From: an uncultured Eggerthellaceae bacterium
GTDB lineage: Bacteria; Actinomycetota; Coriobacteriia; Coriobacteriales; Eggerthellaceae
NCBI GenBank assembly: GCA_910589125.1
Contig: CAJURX010000015.1
Location: 1-55,087 of the forward strand
DNA length: 55,087 nt
Direction: 5' to 3'
In this document: positions 48,853 through 55,087 of the stretch, piece after piece
How positions within the stretch are numbered: the stretch's first letter is position 1
How the letters are laid out: each line of letters opens with the position of its first letter
The notes under the pieces: generated by a model
Databases searched by the model: none
The model's input: the letters and a program-made list of their open reading frames with translations, nothing else
What the model was told of the DNA's origin: nothing
Translations under genes and position numbers: made by a program

Positions 48853-49313
48853 GCGCTCCGCTCGCTCTCAGCCCAGAAGCGCTGGAGGATGCCATCCTGC
48901 ATGGCCTGCATCTCAGCCGCATCCGCATCCTCTATATGGTCATAGCCGACGAGATGCAGCATCCCGTGCACCAGCAGCGTATCCAGCTCCTCTTGCAGGG
49001 AATGCCCGAGGTCGCGCGCTTGGCGCGCAGCCACGTCCGTCGCGACGATGATATCCCCCGCCTCGTAGGTGCCTGCGCCTGCGGGGAATCCGTCATCGAG
49101 GTTGTCGCATTCGAAGGAGAGCACATCTGTCGGCCCTACCTTGCCGCGATATTCCTCGTTGAGCTCTGCCATCTGCGCATCATCTACGAAGGTGATGGAT
49201 GCCTCTGACGACTCGGGAAGGTCGAGGGCGATGGCTGCGAAGCGCATGAGAGCGCAGACGCGCTCCTCGTCAACGACATCAGCCCCGTGCTCCACTGAGA
49301 TCAGCGGGTCCAT
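48849..49313 (-). CDS. ybeY: Endoribonuclease YbeY
   Basis: A 154-residue metalloprotein for 16S rRNA maturation and quality control. The zinc motif HGMLHLVGYDH is near residue 115. VDDAQMAELNEEYRG is near 45 and TDVLSFE near 65. ATG 49313 is inside the end of phoH (13-base overlap), with GAGGAGGG upstream. The phoH-ybeY-dgkA-era order is widely conserved. Confidence 0.95.
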   Translation of the reverse strand: MDPLISVEHGADVVDEERVCALMRFAAIALDLPESSEASITFVDDAQMAELNEEYRGKVGPTDVLSFECDNLDDGFPAGAGTYEAGDIIVATDVAARQARDLGHSLQEELDTLLVHGMLHLVGYDHIEDADAAEMQAMQDGILQRFWAESERSA

Positions 49314-50275
49314 GCTGCCCTCCTCTCAGCATCCGCCTCGTAGGCGGAGATGATCTGGGAGACCAGGGAGTTGCGCACGACATCACGACCCTTGAGCCGC
49401 ACGAAGGCGATGTCGTCGATCCCTTCGAGCACCTTGAGCGCGCTCTCCAAGCCAACGGCGCCAGAGGGCAGGTCGCTTTGGGTGACGTCTCCCGTGATGA
49501 TCATCTTCGATGAGTCGCCCAAGCGCGTGAGGGCCATCTTCATCTGCTCGCGCGTGGTGTTCTGCGCCTCGTCCAAGATGATGAAGCAATCGCTCAGCGT
49601 GCGCCCGCGCATGAATGCGAGCGGCGCGATCTCGATGACGCCCCGCTCGATGGCGCGCGTGGCTCGCTCGGCATCCATCATGTCGAAGAGCGCATCGTAG
49701 AGGGGGCGGATATAGGGGTCCACCTTCTCGGTCAGGGTGCCCGGCAGGAAGCCCAGGTTCTCGCCAGCCTCCACGATGGGGCGTGACAGTACGATGCGGG
49801 ATATCTCCTTGCGCTCGAGCGCCGCGACCGCCATGGCCATGGCAAGGTAGGTCTTGCCCGTGCCCGCCGGGCCGATGCCGAAGGTGATGGTGTTGTCGCG
49901 GATGGCATCCACATAGCGCTTCTGCCCGGGGGTCTTGGGACGGATGGAGCGCCCGCGGTATGAGAGCAGGACGTCCTCGCGCAGCCCCTTGGGGCTCATA
50001 TGCGCGCACGTGAGCATCTTGAGCGCTTCTCGCACGGATCGGGCATCCGGCACGTCACCTGCGCGGATGGAGGCTGCCAGCTCGGTGAAGAGCGTCACCG
50101 CCGCTTCCCGCTCCTCTTCGCTGCCGGAGATGCGCACCTCATCCCCCTGGACCGTGATGGTCGCGTCGAATGCGTCTTGGACCATGCGCAGCAGCTCATC
50201 CGATGGCCCGGTGATCAGCGCCATGGGCACGTCTGCTGGGATGGTCATGGATGTGATGTCGGTCTGTTCGGTCAT
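49301..50275 (-). CDS. phoH: PhoH-like ATPase
   Basis: A 324-residue P-loop protein, with Walker A GPAGTGKTYLA near residue 132 and Walker B IILDEAQNTT near 230. An N-terminal KH-like region (about 20-85) precedes it. PhoH-like proteins are linked with RNA metabolism by their constant neighbour ybeY. ATG 50275 has no ribosome site, but a TAGAAT hexamer lies just 7 bases upstream, so the mRNA may be leaderless. ATG 50248 is an alternative. Confidence 0.93.
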   Translation of the reverse strand: MTEQTDITSMTIPADVPMALITGPSDELLRMVQDAFDATITVQGDEVRISGSEEEREAAVTLFTELAASIRAGDVPDARSVREALKMLTCAHMSPKGLREDVLLSYRGRSIRPKTPGQKRYVDAIRDNTITFGIGPAGTGKTYLAMAMAVAALERKEISRIVLSRPIVEAGENLGFLPGTLTEKVDPYIRPLYDALFDMMDAERATRAIERGVIEIAPLAFMRGRTLSDCFIILDEAQNTTREQMKMALTRLGDSSKMIITGDVTQSDLPSGAVGLESALKVLEGIDDIAFVRLKGRDVVRNSLVSQIISAYEADAERRAAWTR

Positions 50276-50324
50276 GGGTGCAATTCTAGCAGGTAACGCC
50301 CGGTGCGCTTGCGCGACCGGTGCC

Positions 50325-51548
50325 TCAGAACGCATAGGAGACGATGGTGCCGGGTGAGCAGGATGCGGGCACGCTCACCTCGTGATAGCTCTCGGTCATG
50401 GCGATGCCCGCGCGCTCGACGACGGCGAGCTCGCGCGTTCCGGCGCGCATGGCGATGTCAGCGCTCCTGAGCTCGACTGACAGGGTGCGCAGCATCCGGG
50501 CGCGCGCTTCCTTCACCTGAGGGGGCACCTGGTCTGCGCGCTCTGCGGCAGGCGTCCCCTCTCGCAGCGAATAGGGGAACACGTGGAGCTTGGAGAAGCG
50601 CGCCGTGCGGCACGCATCCATGGTCTCCTGGAGGTCTCCTTCGGTCTCGCCGGGGAACCCGGCGATGACGTCGGTGGTGATCGAGATGCTCGGGATGTGC
50701 GAGCGCAGCAGGTCAACCACCTCCATGAAGCGCTCAGCTCCATAGGAGCGGTCCATCTCGCGCAGCACCCTGCTGCTGCCGGATTGCAGCGGCAGGTGCA
50801 GGTGGCGGCAGATCGCACCCTCTGCATCTGCGATGAGGCGCACGAGGGAGGCGCTCACGTTCTGCGGCTCTATGCTCGAGAGGCGCAGGCGCGCCCTCAA
50901 GCTGCCGTCATCTTCGCGAAGGGGGAGCTCGGATATGAGCCGGGCGAGGAGCCCTGCGAGGTCAAGGCCTCCATGCCCGTATGCTCCCAGATTGATCCCC
51001 GTGAGCATGATCTCGGGCACGCCTGCATCCAGCAGGTGCGCACACTGTTCGATGATGCTCTCAGCCGGCACGCTCTGGGAGGGGCCGCGTGCGACATGCA
51101 CGATGCAGTACGTGCAAGCATTGTCGCAGCCGTCCTGGATCTTCACGCCTCGACGGACGCGCTGCTCTGCGTGGGCCTCGCCCGTGCGCGCAGCTGTCCT
51201 GTCATCGGAACGCTCTGCGCTCATGCGCTCGATGATGCGGGGGATATCCTGCTTGGAGGCGCAGAGGATGCGCTCATCCATGGACGCGATGGCCTGCGCA
51301 TCGATGGCGACCGAGCAGCCCGTGACGATGACCTGGGCATCAGGATGGTCGCGCAATGCGCGGCGGACGGCCTTCCGGGTCTTCTTCTCGGCATCCGAGG
51401 TCACCGTGCAGGTGTTGATGAGGACGACATCAGCTGATCCCGAGCGCGCCGCGACGAATCCCCTGCGCGCGAGCTGACCCTCGAAGGCATCTGATTCGAC
51501 GCGGTTCACCTTGCATCCCAGGTTCACCACTGCGTAGGTGCGCGCCAA
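50325..51548 (-). CDS. mtaB: tRNA t6A37 methylthiotransferase MtaB
   Basis: A 407-residue radical-SAM methylthiotransferase making ms2t6A37. LGCKVNRVESD at residues 10-20 is the MtaB signature (CKVNxxES). NTCTVTSDAEKK and TGCSVAIDAQ give the other cluster cysteines, and CDNACTYC near 145 is the radical SAM site. A TRAM-like end follows. The start is probably TTG 51548, directly after the rsmE stop; ATG 51569 overlaps rsmE. It is the third MiaB-superfamily member in this window. Confidence 0.9.
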   Translation of the reverse strand: MARTYAVVNLGCKVNRVESDAFEGQLARRGFVAARSGSADVVLINTCTVTSDAEKKTRKAVRRALRDHPDAQVIVTGCSVAIDAQAIASMDERILCASKQDIPRIIERMSAERSDDRTAARTGEAHAEQRVRRGVKIQDGCDNACTYCIVHVARGPSQSVPAESIIEQCAHLLDAGVPEIMLTGINLGAYGHGGLDLAGLLARLISELPLREDDGSLRARLRLSSIEPQNVSASLVRLIADAEGAICRHLHLPLQSGSSRVLREMDRSYGAERFMEVVDLLRSHIPSISITTDVIAGFPGETEGDLQETMDACRTARFSKLHVFPYSLREGTPAAERADQVPPQVKEARARMLRTLSVELRSADIAMRAGTRELAVVERAGIAMTESYHEVSVPASCSPGTIVSYAF

Positions 51549-51549
51549 G

Positions 51550-52326
51550 CTAGAGGCACCCCAGCTCATGGGCCATGAGCGCCACGGCAGCGATGCCCGC
51601 TGTCTCCGTGCGCAGGATCCGGTGCCCGAGCGTTGATACGGCAACGCCCTCGAGAGCGGAGAGCACCTCCACCTCTCGTGCGCTGATGCCCCCTTCAGGG
51701 CCGATGATCGCGCATGCGCGCGGGATGCGGCCCTCCTCTTGCATCCGGAGCGCAGGGGCGAGCGCATAGCAGAGCTTCGCCTCCTCGGGCGCCTCCTCCC
51801 AGAAGAGGGCGGCAGCATCGCATCCTCCAATGAGGGGTGCCAAGCTCTCGACATCGCGTGCGAAGCGCACCGGCGGCACATCGCTCCTCCCCGATTGCAT
51901 GGATGCGCTCTTGGCTATGGCATCCCAGCGCTCGCATCTCTTCGCCACCTTCTCGGGCGTGAGGCGCGATACGCTCCGCTCGAGCTGTGCGATGATGATC
52001 TCATCTGCGCCCAGCTCCGTTGCTGCCCTGATGACCGATTCCGTCTTGTCGCCCTTGGCAAGCCCTTGGACGAGCGTGATGCGCGCCTTCGGCTCCGTCC
52101 GGTCCAAGCGCCCTGCGATGCGCGCGCGGATGCCTGCACGGCCCGCTTCGACGATCTCGCATTCGAAGTAGTCGGAGGCGCTGTCTATGCAGGCGATGTG
52201 CTCCCCTGCATGCAATCGGAGCGCGCGGGCGTGCTTCGCGTCCTCCTCGGCAAGGGAGAGCGGGAACACGGGCGCCTGCTCATGCGCTATGACCTGATCT
52301 GCGAGGAAGAAATGAGGGAGCGACAT
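51550..52326 (-). CDS. rsmE: 16S rRNA m3U1498 methyltransferase RsmE
   Basis: A 258-residue SPOUT-class methyltransferase. The N-terminal PUA-like domain has HARALRLHAGEHI near residue 27. The knotted C-terminal domain has TLVQGLAKGDKTE near 83, GPEGGISAREV near 210 and LGHRILRTETA near 235. ATG 52326 has GAGGA upstream and lies seven bases past the dnaJ stop. Confidence 0.94.
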   Translation of the reverse strand: MSLPHFFLADQVIAHEQAPVFPLSLAEEDAKHARALRLHAGEHIACIDSASDYFECEIVEAGRAGIRARIAGRLDRTEPKARITLVQGLAKGDKTESVIRAATELGADEIIIAQLERSVSRLTPEKVAKRCERWDAIAKSASMQSGRSDVPPVRFARDVESLAPLIGGCDAAALFWEEAPEEAKLCYALAPALRMQEEGRIPRACAIIGPEGGISAREVEVLSALEGVAVSTLGHRILRTETAGIAAVALMAHELGCL

Positions 52327-52333
52327 GGGATCC

Positions 52334-53467
52334 TCACCCCAAGAAGCTCTTGAGCTTCTGCAAGGGCGAGGTCACGTCCTCGGTCTTCTCCCCCATCTCG
52401 AGCGCGAGCTTCTCCAAGAGAGCGCGCTCCTTCTTGTTCAGCTTCTTGGGGATCCTCACATCCGTGTGCACGAAGAGGTTCCCGCGCGCAGAGCTGCGCA
52501 GACGGGGCATGCCGTGGCCCTTGACCTTCACGATATCCCCGGTCTGCGTGCCCGCAGGGATGCGCACCTCCACGCGCTCGTCATCCAAGATGCCGTCGAT
52601 GGTGATGCGCGCCCCCAGCGCAGCCTGCACCATGGATACCTCCACCACGACATGCAGGTCATCCCCCTCGCGCTGGAAGAAGTCATCGGGCTCGATGCGC
52701 ACCGTGACGATGAGGTCACCTGCCTGAGCGCCCCTCATGCCCGCTTCTCCCAGATCGGGCACGCGCATCTGCTGTCCGTCGCGGATGCCGGCGGGGATGT
52801 CCACGGATACCTTCTGGCGATCGGGCACGCGTCCCTGGCCTTGGCATTCCTCGCATGCACCCTGGACCACCTTGCCCGTGCCCTGGCAATCGGGGCATGC
52901 GGCAGATGACTGCATGTCGCCGAAGAGCGTGCGCTGCACGCTGGTCACGCGCCCCGCACCGCCGCAGCGCGCACACGTCTCCTCCGACCCCTCTTCCCCG
53001 ATGCCCGTGCCCTCGCAATCAGCGCAGGGAGCGAGCCTGTCGTAGACGATCTCGCGCTTGAGGCCAGCGGCGGCCTCCTTCAAGCTGACGGTGATGCCGA
53101 GCCCCATGTCGCGACCATCGCGGCGCACCTGCTGGGAGCGCGCGCTCCCCCCGAAGAAGGACGAGAAGATGTCCCCCATGCCGCCGAACCCACCGAAGAT
53201 GTCCTCGAAGTCCACATACCCCGGACCCGACCCTGCGGCCCCCGGGATCGTCCCGAAGCGGTCGTACTGCGCGCGCTTCCCGGCATCGGAGAGCACGTCA
53301 TAGGCCTCGTTCAGCTCCTTGAACTCATCCTCTGCGTTGGGGGATTTGTTCACATCCGGGTGCAGGTCGCGCGCTCTATGGCGGAACGCCTTCTTGATCT
53401 CTGCGTCCGTGGCATCTCGGGCGACGCCCAGTATCTCGTACAGGTCATTCTCAGCGACAGCTGCCAT
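52334..53467 (-). CDS. dnaJ: Chaperone protein DnaJ
   Basis: A 377-residue type I Hsp40. The J domain (about 5-72) contains the HPD tripeptide in RDLHPDVNK. A Gly/Phe-rich region follows. The four CxxCxGxG-type repeats lie at about 147-215: CADCEGTG, CARCGGAG, CPDCQGTG and CEECQGQG. A C-terminal substrate domain completes it. dnaK and grpE are not in the window. It lies 12 bases after hrcA, under the CIRCE-like element. Confidence 0.95.
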   Translation of the reverse strand: MAAVAENDLYEILGVARDATDAEIKKAFRHRARDLHPDVNKSPNAEDEFKELNEAYDVLSDAGKRAQYDRFGTIPGAAGSGPGYVDFEDIFGGFGGMGDIFSSFFGGSARSQQVRRDGRDMGLGITVSLKEAAAGLKREIVYDRLAPCADCEGTGIGEEGSEETCARCGGAGRVTSVQRTLFGDMQSSAACPDCQGTGKVVQGACEECQGQGRVPDRQKVSVDIPAGIRDGQQMRVPDLGEAGMRGAQAGDLIVTVRIEPDDFFQREGDDLHVVVEVSMVQAALGARITIDGILDDERVEVRIPAGTQTGDIVKVKGHGMPRLRSSARGNLFVHTDVRIPKKLNKKERALLEKLALEMGEKTEDVTSPLQKLKSFLG

Positions 53468-53479
53468 CCCTCACGCCTC

Positions 53480-54487
53480 TCATTCGTCTCTCAATATGCC
53501 CTGCGCCGCGCGCACGGCTCCGATGGTCTTCGAATAATCCATCCTCGTCGGGCCGATGATGGCCACGATGCCCTGAGCACCACCGCGCCCATAGGCACCT
53601 GCGACCACCGACACGCCAAAGAGCTGCTCCGAGTGGTTCTCGCGCCCGATGCGTATCCGGATGTCGCCATCTGCCTCCCCGTCCTTGCCGATGGCCTTGA
53701 ACAGGATCGTGTCATCCTCAAGGACCTCCATGACCGGCAGCAGGGATTCGGACTCATGGAATTCAGGCTTGCGCATGAGCGTGCTCATCCCCGAGCGGGT
53801 GGTGCGCATGCGCGTGAGCGATGCCGCTGCCCGCATGAGCGCATGCATGATGGCGAGCGTCGCATCATCGCGCGCCTCGCGCTCCATCTTCGCCACCGCA
53901 GAGGATATGTCCTCTATGGGACAGCCACCGAGCGTCGAATCCAACACCTGCTCCAAGGTGATGAGCGCATCGGTCGGCATGGGGTCGGCGAAGAGCGCAT
54001 GCTCGTTCGCCACCTGGCCGTCCTCGGTCACGAGCACGATGAGCGCTGCATGGTCGGAGAGGGATACCAGCGAGATGTGGCGGATGCGCGCTGAGGCCAT
54101 CTTGGGTGCCATGATGACCGAGAGGCACTGGGTGAGCCGGGCGAGCTCGGCGTTCGTGCGCTCTATGAGGTCATCCAGCGCGCTCGCGCTCTCCCTGAGC
54201 GCATCGGCATCCAGGGCGCGCGCGACGGGGTCCTCATGCCCTTGGCAGCTGAGGAGCTCATCGACGAATTCGCGATATCCGGCATCGGTGGGGATGCGGC
54301 CTGCGGATGTATGGGGCTGCGTGATGTAGCCCTCTTCCTCAAGGGCGGAGAGCTCATTGCGGATGGTCGCAGGGCTCACGCCCAGGTGATGATGCTCGGC
54401 GATGGTGCGCGAGCCGACTGGGCATGCGCATGCCACGTATTCCTCTATCAATGCGCACAGTATCTGCTGGCGCCTGCTGGATAGCAT
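53480..54487 (-). CDS. hrcA: Heat-inducible transcription repressor HrcA
   Basis: A 335-residue repressor of class I heat-shock genes. The N-terminal winged helix is typical (RRQQILCALIEEYV, GVSPATIRNELSALEEEGYI, QPHTSAGRIPTDAGYREFVD). A GAF-like central region and a C-terminal IGPTRMDYSKTI-type end follow. ATG 54487 is preferred; the longer frame upstream crosses the operator. hrcA-dnaJ is probably autoregulated by the CIRCE-like site just upstream. Confidence 0.95.
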   Translation of the reverse strand: MLSSRRQQILCALIEEYVACACPVGSRTIAEHHHLGVSPATIRNELSALEEEGYITQPHTSAGRIPTDAGYREFVDELLSCQGHEDPVARALDADALRESASALDDLIERTNAELARLTQCLSVIMAPKMASARIRHISLVSLSDHAALIVLVTEDGQVANEHALFADPMPTDALITLEQVLDSTLGGCPIEDISSAVAKMEREARDDATLAIMHALMRAAASLTRMRTTRSGMSTLMRKPEFHESESLLPVMEVLEDDTILFKAIGKDGEADGDIRIRIGRENHSEQLFGVSVVAGAYGRGGAQGIVAIIGPTRMDYSKTIGAVRAAQGILRDE

Positions 54488-54535
54488 TCCCTGAGAGCCC
54501 TTCTGGTGTGATGGAGCATATGTTCCTAGCAGTCT

Positions 54536-54562
54536 AAGACCTGGAGTGCCAGCAATCAAGGT
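54536..54562. promoter_or_regulatory. CIRCE-like operator before hrcA
   Basis: CTAGCAGTC (54536-54544), nine bases, then GAGTGCCAG (54554-54562). Compared with the consensus TTAGCACTC-N9-GAGTGCTAA this gives 14 of 18 matching arm bases and the exact spacing. It lies 49 bases before the hrcA ATG and overlaps the hemW stop codon at 54556-54558. Confidence 0.7.
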
Positions 54563-55087
54563 GCCAGCGCGAGAAGTTCGCCGAAAAGCTCGTTGCCCAA
54601 GAGCCAGCCGCGCTTCGTCGGGTGCCACCCGCGCGCGTCCTCCGCTACGAGGCCGACCTCTGCAAGGCGCGTAAGCGTGGCAGGGAGCTCGGGCAGGAGC
54701 GCGGACATGTCCTCTGCGCGCTCGCGTGCGAGCCCGCATGCCATGCGCATCGAGAGCATCGCATCCTCAGCAGCCATCTGAGCCCTATCCAGGTCATCTT
54801 CCACCACCCCATCGCGCACGCGCATGCGTCGCACCTCGCTCTGCGTCATGGTGACGGCTGAGCGCCCGAGCCCGATGTAGGGAACGCCCTGCCAGTATGC
54901 CGTGTTGTGCTTGCTCTCATATCCTGGCTTCGCATGGCTGGCCACCTCGTAGCGCGCGAACCCCGCATCTGCGAGGAGCGCCTCGGCCACCTCCATCATG
55001 TCCGCCTGGTCATCTTCGGTGGGAAGGCTCAGATGCCGGCGCTTCCGATAGAGCTTCGTCCCGCGCTCGAGGCTCAAGGGATACACG
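54556..55087 (-). CDS. hemW: HemW-like radical SAM heme chaperone, C-terminal part
   Basis: The last 177 or so residues of an oxygen-independent coproporphyrinogen oxidase-like protein, now called HemW. Recognisable segments are YPLSLERGTKLYR at the window edge, FARYEVASHAKPGYESKHN near residue 43 of the fragment and PYIGLGRSAV near 69, followed by the winged-helix-like HemW C-terminal domain. The N-terminal radical SAM domain lies beyond the window. In many Gram-positives hemW directly precedes hrcA, as here. Confidence 0.88.
   Translation of the reverse strand, partial: VYPLSLERGTKLYRKRRHLSLPTEDDQADMMEVAEALLADAGFARYEVASHAKPGYESKHNTAYWQGVPYIGLGRSAVTMTQSEVRRMRVRDGVVEDDLDRAQMAAEDAMLSMRMACGLARERAEDMSALLPELPATLTRLAEVGLVAEDARGWHPTKRGWLLGNELFGELLALAP

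Noticed and set aside
1..55087. CRISPR arrays, insertion sequences, prophage or toxin-antitoxin genes
   Set aside because: No regularly spaced repeats, transposase or integrase motifs or phage structural genes were seen on either strand.

Overview
The window looks like a stretch of core chromosome from a GC-rich, anaerobic, menaquinone-making actinobacterium, most likely of class Coriobacteriia. That placement is an inference. It rests on gene content (Ech-type [NiFe] hydrogenase, indolepyruvate:ferredoxin oxidoreductase with aryl-CoA ligases, MenA, SpoVS, FtsK with a RodZ-like protein, a PgsA-CinA fusion, LexA/RecA with CGAAC-type SOS boxes, HrcA with a CIRCE-like operator) and on the strong G/C bias at third codon positions. 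No marker gene was compared. I see no prophage, insertion sequence, CRISPR array or plasmid gene.

Left part (1-18 kb, nearly all + strand). The window opens inside a tRNA-Cys. A complete echABCDEF operon follows; it encodes a membrane-bound, energy-converting, ferredoxin-dependent hydrogenase. Then come a CDP-alcohol phosphatidyltransferase and a VanW-domain cell-surface protein. Next is a cluster with mirror-like order: aryl-CoA ligase, tandem-ACT protein, D,D-carboxypeptidase, zinc-ribbon/FHA protein, iorA, iorB, tandem-ACT protein, aryl-CoA ligase, GluQ-RS. IorAB oxidises aryl-pyruvates to aryl-acetyl-CoA and reduces ferredoxin, and Ech can oxidise ferredoxin to make H2 and an ion gradient. 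The two blocks may therefore form one aromatic amino acid fermentation pathway.

Middle part (18-31 kb). menA (-) and a DciA-like gene (+) diverge. An unusual AT-rich array of nested palindromes lies between convergent genes at 19.38-19.51 kb. A TM protein-dut-nrdR operon (-) diverges from lexA (+), and the region between them holds up to three LexA-box-like sites. A long minus-strand block follows, in transcription order recA-recX-rny-(GHKL ATPase)-spoVS-miaB-miaA-dapF-hflX. recA has a TTGACC-N16-TATAAT promoter with an SOS box in the spacer. A compact structured RNA ending in a strong intrinsic terminator lies between recX and rny.

Right part (31-55 kb, minus strand). Read in transcription order from the right edge: hemW (cut by the window end), hrcA-dnaJ with a CIRCE-like element, rsmE, mtaB, phoH, ybeY, dgkA, era, a PASTA protein, recO, rpsO, pnp, dapB, dapA, rnj, ftsK, a RodZ-like gene, yajQ, rimO and pgsA-cinA. 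Many genes overlap or abut, which suggests long operons for RNA processing and decay (RNase Y, RNase J, PNPase, YbeY, Era), tRNA/ribosome modification (MiaA, MiaB, MtaB, RimO, RsmE), cell division/envelope and lysine/peptidoglycan precursors.

Most promising for follow-up: the rny leader RNA, the GHKL ATPase between rny and spoVS, the palindrome array, the SOS-like box before dapA, the PgsA-CinA fusion and the predicted Ior-Ech coupling.
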